Source of the DNA: Chitinophaga pinensis
GTDB lineage: Bacteria; Bacteroidota; Bacteroidia; Chitinophagales; CAMDFR01
Length of the DNA stretch: 64,000 nucleotides
Direction of reading: 5' to 3'
NCBI GenBank assembly: GCA_945897725.1
Contig: CAMDFR010000003.1
Coordinates: 88,059 to 152,058 of the forward strand
Part shown: piece after piece, positions 46,854 to 56,509 of the stretch
Layout: each line of letters starts with the position of its first letter
Numbering within the stretch: the first letter of the stretch is position 1
The notes under the pieces: generated by a model
Database searches by the model: none
What the model was told of the DNA's origin: nothing
The model's input: only the letters and a program-made list of their open reading frames with translations
Made by a program: the position numbers and the translations under genes

Positions 46854-48638
46854 TTAGCCATTCATGGTAGCCAAGAACTCTTCATTATCCTTGGTATTTC
46901 TCATATGTTGCAGCAACAAATTCATTGCCTCCTCAGGATTCATATCTGCAAGGTGTTTGCGGAGTATGTACATCCTTTTTAAGGTGTCTTTATCTAACAA
47001 TAAATCTTCTCTTCTTGTACTAGAGGAAGTAACATCAATGGCAGGATAAATTCTTTTGTTTGCCAATCTTCTGTCTAATTGAACCTCCATATTACCTGTT
47101 CCTTTAAACTCTTCAAAGATCACCTCATCCATTTTCGAACCAGTCTCAATTAAAGCTGTAGCAAGAATAGTAAGCGATCCTCCATTCTCAATTTTCCGTG
47201 CAGCACCAAAAAATTGTTTTGGCTTTTGCATAGCATTTGCTTCAACACCTCCAGATAAAACTTTGCCGGAAGATGGAGCTACTGTATTATAAGCTCGTGC
47301 AAGACGAGTCAATGAATCTAATAAAATAACGACATCATGACCACATTCTACCAATCGCTTTGCTTTTTGCAATACCATGCTAGATACTTTTACATGTCTC
47401 TCAGCAGGCTCATCGAAAGTGGATGCAACAACTTCTGCATTCACCGATCTGCTCATATCTGTAACCTCCTCCGGTCTTTCATCAATCAGTAAAATAATTA
47501 AATAAATTTCTGGATGATTTTTTGCTATTGAATTTGCTATGTCTTTTAGTATGGTTGTCTTACCAACTTTTGGTTGAGCGACAATCATTCCTCTTTGTCC
47601 TTTTCCTAGTGGAGTGAACAAATCCATCACCCTTGTTGTGATGTTTTTTGGATCACCGGAAAGATTTATTTTTTCATTTGGAAAGAGTGGTGTCAAATAT
47701 TCAAAAGATACTCTATCTCTTGTAGCCGCTGGTTCACGGCCATTCATTTGAGCCACTTTTAATAAAGCAAAATATTTTTCCCCTTCCTTAGGTGGACGGA
47801 TAGGACCTTTTACGGTATCACCTGTTTTAAGTCCAAACAATTTAATCTGAGATGGAGAAACATAAACATCATCAGGAGAAGATAAATAATTGTAATCTGC
47901 ACTTCTCAAAAAACCATAGCCGTCAGGCATCATTTCTAAGACTCCTTCTCCATCAACCAAACCATCTAACTCTGCCGTAAAGCTCGGTTCCTTCTTTCGC
48001 TGTTGTTGATGTGGGTGCTGTTGTGGAGGTGCATTAGGATCTCTGGGCTCTCGTGGTTCTCGTGGCTCTCTGTTTTGTCTTTCACCAGTCTGATGTTGGA
48101 TAACTCTGCCTTCTTTACTATTGTTTTCTTGACTTATCGCTTCTGTTTGTTTTTCTTGCTGTTCTTCCTGGATGTCGACATTTGGTGTACTTAATTCAGG
48201 AGTTTCGATACTGTCAACAATTACTGGATTGACCTCACTATTATTTGTGCCTTGATCAAAGATCTCAGGTACAGAAAGGTTTATGGTAGGGACTTTGGCC
48301 TTTGCTTTCTTTTCTATAACGATTGGTGCTTTTTCTTTCACTTCAGTTGCTGGCTCCAAATCCTTATCATTTTCATTTTCAGAAACTATCTCTATCGCAC
48401 TCGGCGCTTTAAAAATCTCTCCTGACTTTTCAATTTTCTTTCTAGGTATTTTTGCCCTTTCCTTTTTTGGCATTTCAACAGCATCTTTAGATGAACTTAC
48501 CGCTTGATTGTCAAGTATAGCAAGGATTATAGCTTGCTTATCCATTTTTTTGGCGTTTTTTATTTCCATGGATTCAGCTATGTTCAGCAATTCAGCAGAA
48601 ACCATATCATTCAATTGCAGAATGTCGTATTGAGGCAT
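46854..48638 (-). CDS. rho: Transcription termination factor Rho with long disordered insertion
   Basis: This hexameric RNA-dependent ATPase ends transcription. The 594-residue protein is about 175 residues longer than E. coli Rho. The extra part lies between the short N-terminal helical domain (1-45) and the RNA-binding domain (about 220-300, with DGYGFLRS). It is charged, Pro/Gln-rich and low in complexity, with EPREPREP and HPHQQQ stretches. The ATPase core has [10 protein letters not shown] (Lys360) and [13 protein letters not shown]. Similar insertions are known in Bacteroidota Rho. A full -33/-7 promoter lies 111 bases upstream. Confidence 0.97.
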   Translation of the reverse strand: MPQYDILQLNDMVSAELLNIAESMEIKNAKKMDKQAIILAILDNQAVSSSKDAVEMPKKERAKIPRKKIEKSGEIFKAPSAIEIVSENENDKDLEPATEVKEKAPIVIEKKAKAKVPTINLSVPEIFDQGTNNSEVNPVIVDSIETPELSTPNVDIQEEQQEKQTEAISQENNSKEGRVIQHQTGERQNREPREPREPRDPNAPPQQHPHQQQRKKEPSFTAELDGLVDGEGVLEMMPDGYGFLRSADYNYLSSPDDVYVSPSQIKLFGLKTGDTVKGPIRPPKEGEKYFALLKVAQMNGREPAATRDRVSFEYLTPLFPNEKINLSGDPKNITTRVMDLFTPLGKGQRGMIVAQPKVGKTTILKDIANSIAKNHPEIYLIILLIDERPEEVTDMSRSVNAEVVASTFDEPAERHVKVSSMVLQKAKRLVECGHDVVILLDSLTRLARAYNTVAPSSGKVLSGGVEANAMQKPKQFFGAARKIENGGSLTILATALIETGSKMDEVIFEEFKGTGNMEVQLDRRLANKRIYPAIDVTSSSTRREDLLLDKDTLKRMYILRKHLADMNPEEAMNLLLQHMRNTKDNEEFLATMNG

Positions 48639-48748
48639 ATCGTAAGAGGTTTTATGAAAAATATTTCAAACAGTCTATAGTTGACAGAAAGTTAGTGATG
48701 AGAAAATATAAAATAGATTTTACTAGGAATGTCATTGATTTGACACAA

Positions 48749-48779
48749 CAAAATTAATCTATTTTTAATCATTTGCAAA
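48749..48779 (-). promoter_or_regulatory. Promoter of rho
   Basis: On the minus strand TTTG (48776-48779), exactly 19 bases, then TAATTTTG (48749-48756): a full match to the Bacteroidota promoter pattern. It leaves a leader of about 105 bases, which could allow the autoregulation known for rho in other bacteria. Confidence 0.7.
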
Positions 48780-48829
48780 ATAATGAGATAGATTTCTACC
48801 TTGTGCTTTCTCAAAATGATTGAATCCTC

Positions 48830-48837
48830 TATCTTTG
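48830..48837 (+). promoter_or_regulatory. -7 element of serS
   Basis: TATCTTTG matches TAnnTTTG, 26 bases before the serS ATG. TTTC lies at the 19-base spacing upstream, one base off the -33 consensus. Confidence 0.5.
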
Positions 48838-48862
48838 CCGGTAAAATCGATAAGCATTCACT

Positions 48863-50137
48863 ATGATTGAATTAACATATATTAGAAGCCAGCCAGAAGA
48901 AGTTAAACAACGCTTAAGTATAAAAAACTTTAAAGAGGTTTTTCTAATCGATGAGGTTATTGCCATTGACATAGAAAGAAGGAACATTCAAAAATCACTT
49001 GATGATGTCCTAGCGCAATCTAATGAATTAGCAACCACTGTAGGTAAGTTGTTTAAAGAAGGCAAAACCACAGAAGCAGAAGAAATAAAAAAACAAAGTG
49101 TTTTATTAAAGGAAAACAGCAATCAATACAAGTTACAATTAGAAGAGGTTGAAAAAAAACAGTTTGACATACTGGTTAAACTTCCCAATACACCAAGCTT
49201 TGAGGTGCCTCTAGGAAAAACACCCGAAGAAAATGAGGTAGTGAAACAAGTAGGCACCATTCCTGTTTTGTTTGCTGGAGCGAAGCCGCATTGGGAAATT
49301 GCAGCTGATAAAGAATTGTTTGATTTGGAAATGGGCGTAAAAATTACGGGTGCTGGCTTTCCTTTATACAAAGGCAATGGAGCTAGACTTCAACGAGCAT
49401 TAATTAATTTCTTTCTAGATGAGGCAATAGCAGCAGGGTATACAGAGTATGTGCCACCTTTTATGGTCAATGCAGATTCTGCTTTTGCAACAGGTCAATT
49501 ACCTGACAAAGAAGGACAAATGTATGAAATGCCTGTTGATGGATTTTATATGATCCCAACGGCAGAGGTTCCTATCACCAATATTTATAGAAATGTGATT
49601 GTAAAGGAGAAAGATTTTCCTATTAAAATGACAGCACATTCTCCCTGTTTTAGAAGAGAAGCAGGTTCATACGGCAAGGATGTAAGGGGATTAAACAGAG
49701 TTCATCAATTCGAGAAAATAGAGATTGTGGTGGTAGAACATCCTGAAAAATCTTACGAAACATTACAATCAATGGTTCATCACGTAGAAAACTTACTTTT
49801 GAAATTAGACTTGCCCTATCGCATATTAAAACTGTGTGGTGGCGATATGGGATTTGCATCTGCAATGACCTATGACTTTGAAGTGTATTCCACTGCCCAA
49901 GAAAGATGGTTAGAAGTGAGTTCCGTTTCTAATTTCGAAACCTTTCAAAGCAATCGTTTGAAACTTAGATTCAAAGATGAGGCAACAGGAAAAACAAGAT
50001 TAGCGCACACATTGAACGGTTCTGCTCTAGCATTACCACGCATTTATGCCGCTTTGCTTGAAAACCATCAGACTGCAGAAGGTATTCGTATTCCAGAAGC
50101 CTTAAGAAAATACACTGGATTTGATGTTTTAAGTTAA
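48863..50137 (+). CDS. serS: Seryl-tRNA synthetase
   Basis: This class II synthetase charges tRNA-Ser. The 424-residue protein has an N-terminal tRNA-binding coiled coil (about 28-105), the motif 2 region CFRREAGSYGKDVRGLNRVHQFEK (key part FRREAG...HQFEK), and motif 3 LNGSALALPRIYAALLEN with the conserved Arg. Length is normal. It has its own TAnnTTTG element and is divergent from rho. Confidence 0.98.
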   Translation: MIELTYIRSQPEEVKQRLSIKNFKEVFLIDEVIAIDIERRNIQKSLDDVLAQSNELATTVGKLFKEGKTTEAEEIKKQSVLLKENSNQYKLQLEEVEKKQFDILVKLPNTPSFEVPLGKTPEENEVVKQVGTIPVLFAGAKPHWEIAADKELFDLEMGVKITGAGFPLYKGNGARLQRALINFFLDEAIAAGYTEYVPPFMVNADSAFATGQLPDKEGQMYEMPVDGFYMIPTAEVPITNIYRNVIVKEKDFPIKMTAHSPCFRREAGSYGKDVRGLNRVHQFEKIEIVVVEHPEKSYETLQSMVHHVENLLLKLDLPYRILKLCGGDMGFASAMTYDFEVYSTAQERWLEVSSVSNFETFQSNRLKLRFKDEATGKTRLAHTLNGSALALPRIYAALLENHQTAEGIRIPEALRKYTGFDVLS

Positions 50138-50222
50138 TCACAATAGTTTCTGTTCATTATCCCATTGCTACAATGGCCATATCTAATTCACGTAAAATTC
50201 ATAATCCTTCAAAACAAAAAAA

Positions 50223-51278
50223 ATGACAAAAAGTCTACCAACAAAATCACTTTTTCTTGTCCTCTTCATTGTTTTATCCTCTTCTATTGTGAAAGCTCAA
50301 GACACAGCAATGATTAACAATAAAACAAAAATTCTTGAATCATTAAAAGCAGACAAGGCTGAAACAGAGAAAAAAATTCTTGCCATACAAGGAGAGATTG
50401 ATGCTTTAAAGCCAGTAAAAAAATGGAAAATTGGTGGTTATGCTGCGCTAAATATGAATCAGGCAGGATTTGTAAATTGGGCTCAAGGTGGTGTCAATTC
50501 TGTATCTATAACGATGCTGGGGAATGCATACGCAAACTACCACTTCAAAAAATGGAGTTGGAATAATTCATTTGATGGCAGCTGGGGTATGCTTTATGCA
50601 AATAAAAGATTGCGTAAAAATGAAGATCGTTTTGAATTGAATTCTAAAGGTGGATTTGCTGTTGTCAATAAATTGGATGTTGCTGCATTAGCAAGAATGA
50701 ACACACAATTCACACCAACATACAACTACACTTCAAACAATGGCAAGTATCCTCTAACATCTTATTTTGCAGCTCCAGCATATTTGAATATTGCTCTTGG
50801 TGCGGATTACAAACCCACCAATTATTTTTCATTATTTATCTCTCCAGCTGCAGGAAAATTCACCTTCGTAACTGCAGATCCCAATATTGCAGAATGGAAT
50901 TATGGCGTGGATACTGGCAAAATTATGAGAAAGGAATTTGGTGCCTCACTGCGCGCAACATTTAAAAAAGACATCGTTAAAAACATTACCCTTTGGACAC
51001 AATTAGATTTGTTTAATAATTTTACAGACAAAGATAAGGGGAACAGAAAAAACATTGATGTAGACTGGCAAGTACGTCTAGACATGAAAATAAACAAATA
51101 TTTAAGTGCCAATGTATACACACAACTTATCTATGATCACAATACAAAAATCGATGTGAATTCAAATAAGAAAGATGCTGCTGGTATAGCATTGCCGAGC
51201 GACTTAAGACAAAGCAGGGTTCAGTTCAGAGAAGCCCTTGGTGTGAGTATTTCTTATAAATTTAGTAGTAAAGACTAA
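50223..51278 (+). CDS. DUF3078-like outer-membrane protein
   Basis: The 351-residue protein has a signal peptide (about 1-25, ending IVKAQ), a short coiled coil (about 30-60), then a DUF3078-like region with WKIGGYAALNMNQAGFVNWAQGG and NNSFDGSWGML, built of alternating strands that suggest a beta-barrel. It ends in a strand-like VSISYKFSSKD. The family is widespread in Bacteroidota and uncharacterised. A strong terminator follows 20 bases after the stop codon. Confidence 0.88.
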   Translation: MTKSLPTKSLFLVLFIVLSSSIVKAQDTAMINNKTKILESLKADKAETEKKILAIQGEIDALKPVKKWKIGGYAALNMNQAGFVNWAQGGVNSVSITMLGNAYANYHFKKWSWNNSFDGSWGMLYANKRLRKNEDRFELNSKGGFAVVNKLDVAALARMNTQFTPTYNYTSNNGKYPLTSYFAAPAYLNIALGADYKPTNYFSLFISPAAGKFTFVTADPNIAEWNYGVDTGKIMRKEFGASLRATFKKDIVKNITLWTQLDLFNNFTDKDKGNRKNIDVDWQVRLDMKINKYLSANVYTQLIYDHNTKIDVNSNKKDAAGIALPSDLRQSRVQFREALGVSISYKFSSKD

Positions 51279-51297
51279 GCGCTGTTTAAGTATTTAT

Positions 51298-51327
51298 AAA
51301 AAAGGCTGGCGTATGCCAGCCTTTTTT
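51298..51327 (+). terminator. Intrinsic terminator of the DUF3078 gene
   Basis: AAAAAAGGCTGGC and GCCAGCCTTTTTT are perfect arms around the loop GTAT, with six T on the plus strand. Confidence 0.92.
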
Positions 51328-51361
51328 ATTTGTATTTTTACAGTTCGAATATTTAAAATTT

Positions 51362-52291
51362 ATGCTTATGCAGACCACTTCACACCTCATGATGATACGA
51401 CCTGCTTCATTTCAATTTAATGAAGAAACGGCTGTAAGTAATGACTACCAACAAAAAAACAATGCGCTCACTGCTACTGAAATTATCAATAAAGCAAAAG
51501 AAGAATTTGATGAGTTTGTTGATATTTTACAGGACAATGATATTGATATTACTGTGATTGAAGATACAATTGCGCCCCCTAAGCCTGATGCCGTATTCCC
51601 TAATAATTGGATAAGTATGCATGCAGATGGTACAATTTATCTGTTTCCAATGAAAACTGAGAATCGTCGCATTGAAAAAAGAATGGATATCATAGAAATT
51701 TTAAAGAAGAAATTTACAGTAAAAGAAATTGTAGATCTAAGCCACTATGAGCAACAAAATTTAGCTTTAGAAGGTACAGGCAGTATGATTTTCGACCACG
51801 ATAACAAATTGGTTTACGCATGTCTTTCGCCACGCACAGATATCGAAGTCTTGAACGATTTTACCAAACGTATTGGTTATAGCCCCATTGTTTTCCATTC
51901 GTACAAAAAAAACAATCAAGCTCAATATCATACAAATGTTGTGATGTGTGTTGGAGAAACCTTTGTCTTGATTTGTTTGGATTCTATTACCGATAAAAAA
52001 GAAAGAAAATTAGTAGAAGACAGTATCAAGAAAACAAAAAAACAAATCATAGAAATAAGCAGAGATCAGCTAGAGAAACACTTTGCAGGTAACATGTTGC
52101 AGGTTCGTAACAAAAGGGGTCACTTGTTTTTAGTGATGAGCGAAAGAGCTCTAAAAAGTTTAAAAGACGAACAAATCGAAGAGATACAAAATCATTGTGA
52201 TATCCTCACTGCTCCAATCTACACAATTGAAGGAATTGGCGGCGGAAGTGCCCGTTGTATGATGGCAGAGATTTTTCTTCCAAAAAGCTAG
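51362..52291 (+). CDS. ctlX: Citrulline-utilising amidinotransferase-fold hydrolase (CtlX)
   Basis: The 309-residue protein is of the guanidino-group-modifying pentein fold. It has MIRPASFQFN at the start, PDAVFPNNWIS, LEGTGSMIFD, the catalytic His in YHTNVVMC, and the catalytic Cys299 in GGGSARCMMAEIFLP. These are the marks of the CtlX group, reported to hydrolyse citrulline in Bacteroidota. The next gene is an arginine deiminase-like enzyme, so the two may form successive steps. Confidence 0.9.
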   Translation: MLMQTTSHLMMIRPASFQFNEETAVSNDYQQKNNALTATEIINKAKEEFDEFVDILQDNDIDITVIEDTIAPPKPDAVFPNNWISMHADGTIYLFPMKTENRRIEKRMDIIEILKKKFTVKEIVDLSHYEQQNLALEGTGSMIFDHDNKLVYACLSPRTDIEVLNDFTKRIGYSPIVFHSYKKNNQAQYHTNVVMCVGETFVLICLDSITDKKERKLVEDSIKKTKKQIIEISRDQLEKHFAGNMLQVRNKRGHLFLVMSERALKSLKDEQIEEIQNHCDILTAPIYTIEGIGGGSARCMMAEIFLPKS

Positions 52292-52363
52292 ACACAACCC
52301 AGCTAATACGCTTTATTGTCAAGTGTTTCAATACAATACAATGAGGATTCCGGTTTAATTTAG

Positions 52364-52371
52364 TACCTTTG
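52364..52371 (+). promoter_or_regulatory. -7 element of the arginine deiminase-like gene
   Basis: TACCTTTG matches TAnnTTTG, 31 bases before the ATG at 52402. It overlaps the only upstream alternative start (TTG), which supports the shorter protein. Confidence 0.45.
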
Positions 52372-52401
52372 TTAGCTAAAATCGAAATAACTCACAGAAA
52401 A

Positions 52402-53637
52402 ATGAGAACTAAAGTAAATGTTGAAAGCGAAGTAGCTACCCTAAAAAAAGTAATCGTTCATTTTCCAGATGATGGAATTGAAATTGTTACACCAAGTAAT
52501 GCTTTAGAATTTTTGTATGATGATATCGTTTATTTAGATAGAATGCGCGAAGAGCATACACTGTTTTGGAATACCATAGAAGCCTTTATTGGTCGAAGAA
52601 ATGTTCATGACACCGAAACCTTGTTACTAGATATTTTCAAGAAAAACAAACAAGCTCGAATCACCCTCATCAACGAAATTTGTATCCATGAAGGTTGTAC
52701 AGACAGTATTAAAAATGCTCTAGGAAGGTTGTCTGACGAAGATTTGGTATATACTCTATTCACAGGTAACTTAGAAAAAAGAGACAAACAAATTTTTGCC
52801 CCATTACCCAATTATGTTTTTACAAGAGATATAGGAGTGATGGTAAACGACCATGTCATCATTTGTTCTGCTGCCAAACATGCAAGGACTAGAGAGAATT
52901 TATTGACCAGATGTATTATCTATTCACACCCGCTTTTTAAAAATGTTCAGAATGATAAAATCATTGACATGACATTAGAAAAAGATGAAAATATTACATT
53001 AGAAGGTGGAGATGTGATGACCTATAGCAAAGATTTATTGTTTGTTGGTGTAAGCGAAAGATCCACAGAACAAGCATTTGATGTGCTTATGAAAAAAATG
53101 TTTGAAAAGGATGTAGTGAAGCAAATCGCAAAAATTGAAATTCCTAAAGAACGTTCTTGCATGCACATCGACACCCTTTTTACACAGGTAAGCACAAACG
53201 AATTTGTAGTGTACAAACCATACACATTGGAAGAAGGGAAATGCAAGGTAAGTTTATTCACAAAAGGAGAAAAGAAACCAAAAGTTTTTTCAAACCTGAA
53301 GGATTTTCTAAAATTCATAAACCCTAAAATGGATTTTATTTTATGCGGTGACGATATCTATCCTCATGATGAACGTGAGCAATGGACTGATGGCTGTAAC
53401 CTAGTTGCATTAAAGGATGGAGTCTGTATTGCTTATGAAAGAAATCCCAAAACACAGGAAGCATTTGAAGAGAAAGGATACAAAATTATTGACGCAGAAA
53501 TTATTGTACAAGCATACAAACAAGGAATCTTTCACCCAGATAAAGTAAAACGAACAATCATCATCACACCGTCAACTGAATTGTCAAGAGCTAGAGGTGG
53601 TCCACATTGTATGACGTTTCCTGTGCTAAGAGGTTAG
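52402..53637 (+). CDS. Arginine deiminase-family protein
   Basis: The 411-residue pentein-fold protein has the arginine deiminase pattern: EVATLKKVIVHFPDDGIE at the start, FTRDIGVMVND, ITLEGGDVM, the catalytic His in CMHIDTLFTQ, and the catalytic Cys403 in ARGGPHCMTFP. It should convert arginine to citrulline and ammonia. No carbamate kinase or ornithine carbamoyltransferase gene lies near, so it is not a classic arc operon. The preceding gene, ctlX, could take up the citrulline. It ends over the convergent serA by four bases. Confidence 0.88.
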   Translation: MRTKVNVESEVATLKKVIVHFPDDGIEIVTPSNALEFLYDDIVYLDRMREEHTLFWNTIEAFIGRRNVHDTETLLLDIFKKNKQARITLINEICIHEGCTDSIKNALGRLSDEDLVYTLFTGNLEKRDKQIFAPLPNYVFTRDIGVMVNDHVIICSAAKHARTRENLLTRCIIYSHPLFKNVQNDKIIDMTLEKDENITLEGGDVMTYSKDLLFVGVSERSTEQAFDVLMKKMFEKDVVKQIAKIEIPKERSCMHIDTLFTQVSTNEFVVYKPYTLEEGKCKVSLFTKGEKKPKVFSNLKDFLKFINPKMDFILCGDDIYPHDEREQWTDGCNLVALKDGVCIAYERNPKTQEAFEEKGYKIIDAEIIVQAYKQGIFHPDKVKRTIIITPSTELSRARGGPHCMTFPVLRG

Positions 53638-54863
53638 TATAAAATTCTTGTTCTAATAGTGTTTTTAACTTCTTGGACTTGTTCCAACACTTCTCCTGAA
53701 GAGCCTTTTTCGACATCAAGAATAACATAGCCGATTAATTCGTTCGTGTTTAAATATTGAGCAACAATATTTATGTTTCGTGCCGCTAGTCTTGCATTGA
53801 TTTCACTTAATACACCAGGTACATTATCATGAATATGCAATATACGTGTTGTCTTCTGCATAGGAACATTGATGCCTGGTATGCTATAAGATCCCATACT
53901 ATTGCCTCTTTCGATAAATTGTATGAGTTTATTAGAAACATCAATCCCAATATTAAATTGTGCCTCCTCTGTTGACCCACCTATATGAGGAGTAAGAATT
54001 ACATTCGGAACATTTTGAAGAAAATGCTGAAAGGAATCGCCTGTCTTTTCAGGCTCTGTTGGAAACACATCGATAGCAGCACCTGCTATTTTTCCGTTAG
54101 TAATAGAGGTGTGTAATGCTTGTAAATCGACGACACTTCCCCTGCTCAAATTGATAAGTATAGCACCTTGCTTCATCTTTAAAAACGCCTGCTCGTCTAT
54201 CATTTGATGCGTGTCATTGCTTTCAGGTACATGTAGTGAAATAATATCAGCCACTGACAACAAATCATCCAGTTGAGTGATCGGAACTGCATTGCCTAGA
54301 GGAAGCTTCGTCTCCACATCAAAATAAACGACTTTCATACCCATATCTTCAGCCAAGACAGATACTTGAGAACCGATATGACCATACCCAATAATTCCTA
54401 ATACCTTTCCTCTCACCTCAAAACAGTTTTTACTCTCCTTCTGCCAAATTCCTTTATGGGCTAACTGATTCATCAATGGAATTTTTCGAATGAGCATAAT
54501 GATTTCTGCAATGGCAAGTTCAGCAACCGATCGAGTATTAGAAAAGGGCGCATTGAAAACGGCGACTCCTTTTTTTGATGCTGCCGCCAAATCAACTTGG
54601 TTCACACCAATGCAAAAGCAACCCACTGCCAGCAACTTTGGCGCATGAGCAAATACTTTTTCACTGAGTTTTGTTTTGGAACGAATGCCAAGTATATGAA
54701 CGTCTTTTAGAGCTGCTATCAATTCATCCTCAGAATAGGCTCCTTTAACGCTTGTAATGGAAACATAGCCCATGTTTTTGAATGTTTCTATTGAAACAGC
54801 ACTGATATTCTCCAGTAACAATATATTTAATTTTCCTTTTGGGAAGGAGGTAGACAGCGACAT
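53634..54863 (-). CDS. serA: D-3-phosphoglycerate dehydrogenase
   Basis: The enzyme carries out the first step of serine synthesis. The 409-residue protein has the NAD-binding GIIGYGHIGSQ, the catalytic Arg in NLSRGSVVD, Glu in FPTEPEKTGDSF and His in LTPHIGGSTEEAQ. A C-terminal ACT domain (about 335-409) begins RILHIHDNVPGVLSEI. This is the same layout as E. coli SerA, which serine inhibits through the ACT domain. A TAnnTTTG element with ATTG 20 bases upstream lies just before the ATG. Confidence 0.96.
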   Translation of the reverse strand: MSLSTSFPKGKLNILLLENISAVSIETFKNMGYVSITSVKGAYSEDELIAALKDVHILGIRSKTKLSEKVFAHAPKLLAVGCFCIGVNQVDLAAASKKGVAVFNAPFSNTRSVAELAIAEIIMLIRKIPLMNQLAHKGIWQKESKNCFEVRGKVLGIIGYGHIGSQVSVLAEDMGMKVVYFDVETKLPLGNAVPITQLDDLLSVADIISLHVPESNDTHQMIDEQAFLKMKQGAILINLSRGSVVDLQALHTSITNGKIAGAAIDVFPTEPEKTGDSFQHFLQNVPNVILTPHIGGSTEEAQFNIGIDVSNKLIQFIERGNSMGSYSIPGINVPMQKTTRILHIHDNVPGVLSEINARLAARNINIVAQYLNTNELIGYVILDVEKGSSGEVLEQVQEVKNTIRTRILY

Positions 54864-54877
54864 ATATTAAGTTTTTT

Positions 54878-54908
54878 CAAATTTACACAATCATAACAAT
54901 ATCTTCAA
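54878..54908 (-). promoter_or_regulatory. Promoter of serA
   Basis: On the minus strand TAAATTTG (54878-54885) lies 15 bases before the ATG, and TTG (54906-54908) lies 20 bases upstream. It overlaps the end of the glycosyltransferase gene, so serA may be transcribed both alone and by read-through. Confidence 0.45.
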
Positions 54909-56480
54909 TAGATAATACTTCTCTACCACTTTTGAACGTTTTTCAGGATTGATAAAGGCAGGTTTCAATCTAGTAACCTCATAGCTTTCTCTTGAAAAAA
55001 GGCAACTTGTTTTAGCTCCCAATTCGCTTTGTTTGATAAGGTCATATCCATAAGCACTAGTATATACAAGTAGTTCTTTCCCGCGTTGCCGCTCTGCCAA
55101 CAACTCTTCTATGGTAGTATAAAACTTAGTATAATCTTGGCTATAGAAATAGAAGGCAAAACTAAATTTACAATTAAAATTTACGATCTCATTTTTTGAT
55201 GTCTTCTGTGTTTTTAGAAACCTGCCTACTTCATTAAAACTTTGGTATTTCAACAACTCTGTTTGAAATCCAATAGCAAGTGAGATAAGCACTAAGGTAA
55301 TTGGCAATGCCGTAGAAACTATTTTTTTCGTATAAAAAAAACCAATGATGGCAATAACTGCAAGAAAAGAAAGTAAGATTGTATGAGAAGAAGGAAAACA
55401 ATAAAAATTAAGTATAACGCCACAAAATACGGCCAAAAGGACTATTGCAGCTTGTACATATTTTAATTTTGAAGCAAAAAAATCTTCCGCATAAGTAGCA
55501 CAAACAATAGCAAGAAATGGATAGGCTACAAAAACATAATGCGGTAATTGATATTTAGACAGAGACAAAGCAAGGAGGGTAAGCAAGAAAGCAATACTCA
55601 CTCCAGCGATGGTGGACTTGTATGTAAATAGTGCTTTGATTTCTCTTCCCATGGCATAAATAAAAAGTAAGGTCCAAGGTAAAAATGCCCATAAAGTAGT
55701 ATGCAAAAGAAAAAAACGATCTGGATTATTTTTCCAAGTATTTTCACCTGTTATTCGCCCAAAACTTTGATACCAAAAGAAAAAATTGATGCCATGCCAT
55801 CCATATTGCTGAAATAAACCAATGCACATAGGCAACAACATCATAAAGATGATGAGTGGTAACCACAACAGCTTGATTGAAAATATTTTTTTAGTTTTCC
55901 TTTCATACAATACCGTAAAAACAAAAAAGAAACAGAATGGAATAATCAGTCCTATTGGACCTTTCGCTAATAAGGCCAACGAAATTCCAATACCCGCACC
56001 AAAAACATTTTTCGTTTTTTGGAAAAGAAAAAAATCATATAATTGCCAAGAACTAAAAATAACGGCACCCATTAATATCGTATCTGTTCGTATATCATGA
56101 GTGAGTTGAAAAAAGGCAAAAGTAGTCGCTAGAATAATAGCACTGTAGATACCCACCCTTGCGTTTACAAGCCTTGCGCCAAGACGATAAGTAGATAGAA
56201 GGCCTAAGACAGCGAAAAGAATAGATGGCAACTTATACGACCAATTATAAACTCCAAAGATTTTGAAAGACATGGCACTTAACCAAAAAAGAAGAGGTGG
56301 TTTATCGAGATAATTTTGATGCAAACAAAATAACTGTAAGCAATTTTTTGAATGCATTAACTCTAGACTCATCTGCGCGTATTGAGCAGCATCTATATCC
56401 ATAATGTCTAGCGTGGCGTTGATACCAAAAAGTAAAGTAAGCAGTGAGATAAGCAGTATAAGTTCTCTTTTTGTAATCAT
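54891..56480 (-). CDS. GT39/ArnT-like polytopic glycosyltransferase
   Basis: The 529-residue protein has about eleven membrane segments and the N-terminal extracytoplasmic loop of GT-C glycosyltransferases: MDIDAAQYAQMS with the acidic pair, then YLDKPPLLFWLSAM. It probably transfers a sugar from a polyprenyl-phosphate donor to lipid or protein on the outer face of the inner membrane. Acceptor is unknown. It lies 29 bases after the regulatory-domain gene and 27 bases before serA, all one direction. Confidence 0.88.
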   Translation of the reverse strand: MITKRELILLISLLTLLFGINATLDIMDIDAAQYAQMSLELMHSKNCLQLFCLHQNYLDKPPLLFWLSAMSFKIFGVYNWSYKLPSILFAVLGLLSTYRLGARLVNARVGIYSAIILATTFAFFQLTHDIRTDTILMGAVIFSSWQLYDFFLFQKTKNVFGAGIGISLALLAKGPIGLIIPFCFFFVFTVLYERKTKKIFSIKLLWLPLIIFMMLLPMCIGLFQQYGWHGINFFFWYQSFGRITGENTWKNNPDRFFLLHTTLWAFLPWTLLFIYAMGREIKALFTYKSTIAGVSIAFLLTLLALSLSKYQLPHYVFVAYPFLAIVCATYAEDFFASKLKYVQAAIVLLAVFCGVILNFYCFPSSHTILLSFLAVIAIIGFFYTKKIVSTALPITLVLISLAIGFQTELLKYQSFNEVGRFLKTQKTSKNEIVNFNCKFSFAFYFYSQDYTKFYTTIEELLAERQRGKELLVYTSAYGYDLIKQSELGAKTSCLFSRESYEVTRLKPAFINPEKRSKVVEKYYLLKILL

Positions 56481-56509
56481 TGTTACAGAATAAATAGATG
56501 AGTCAAACC

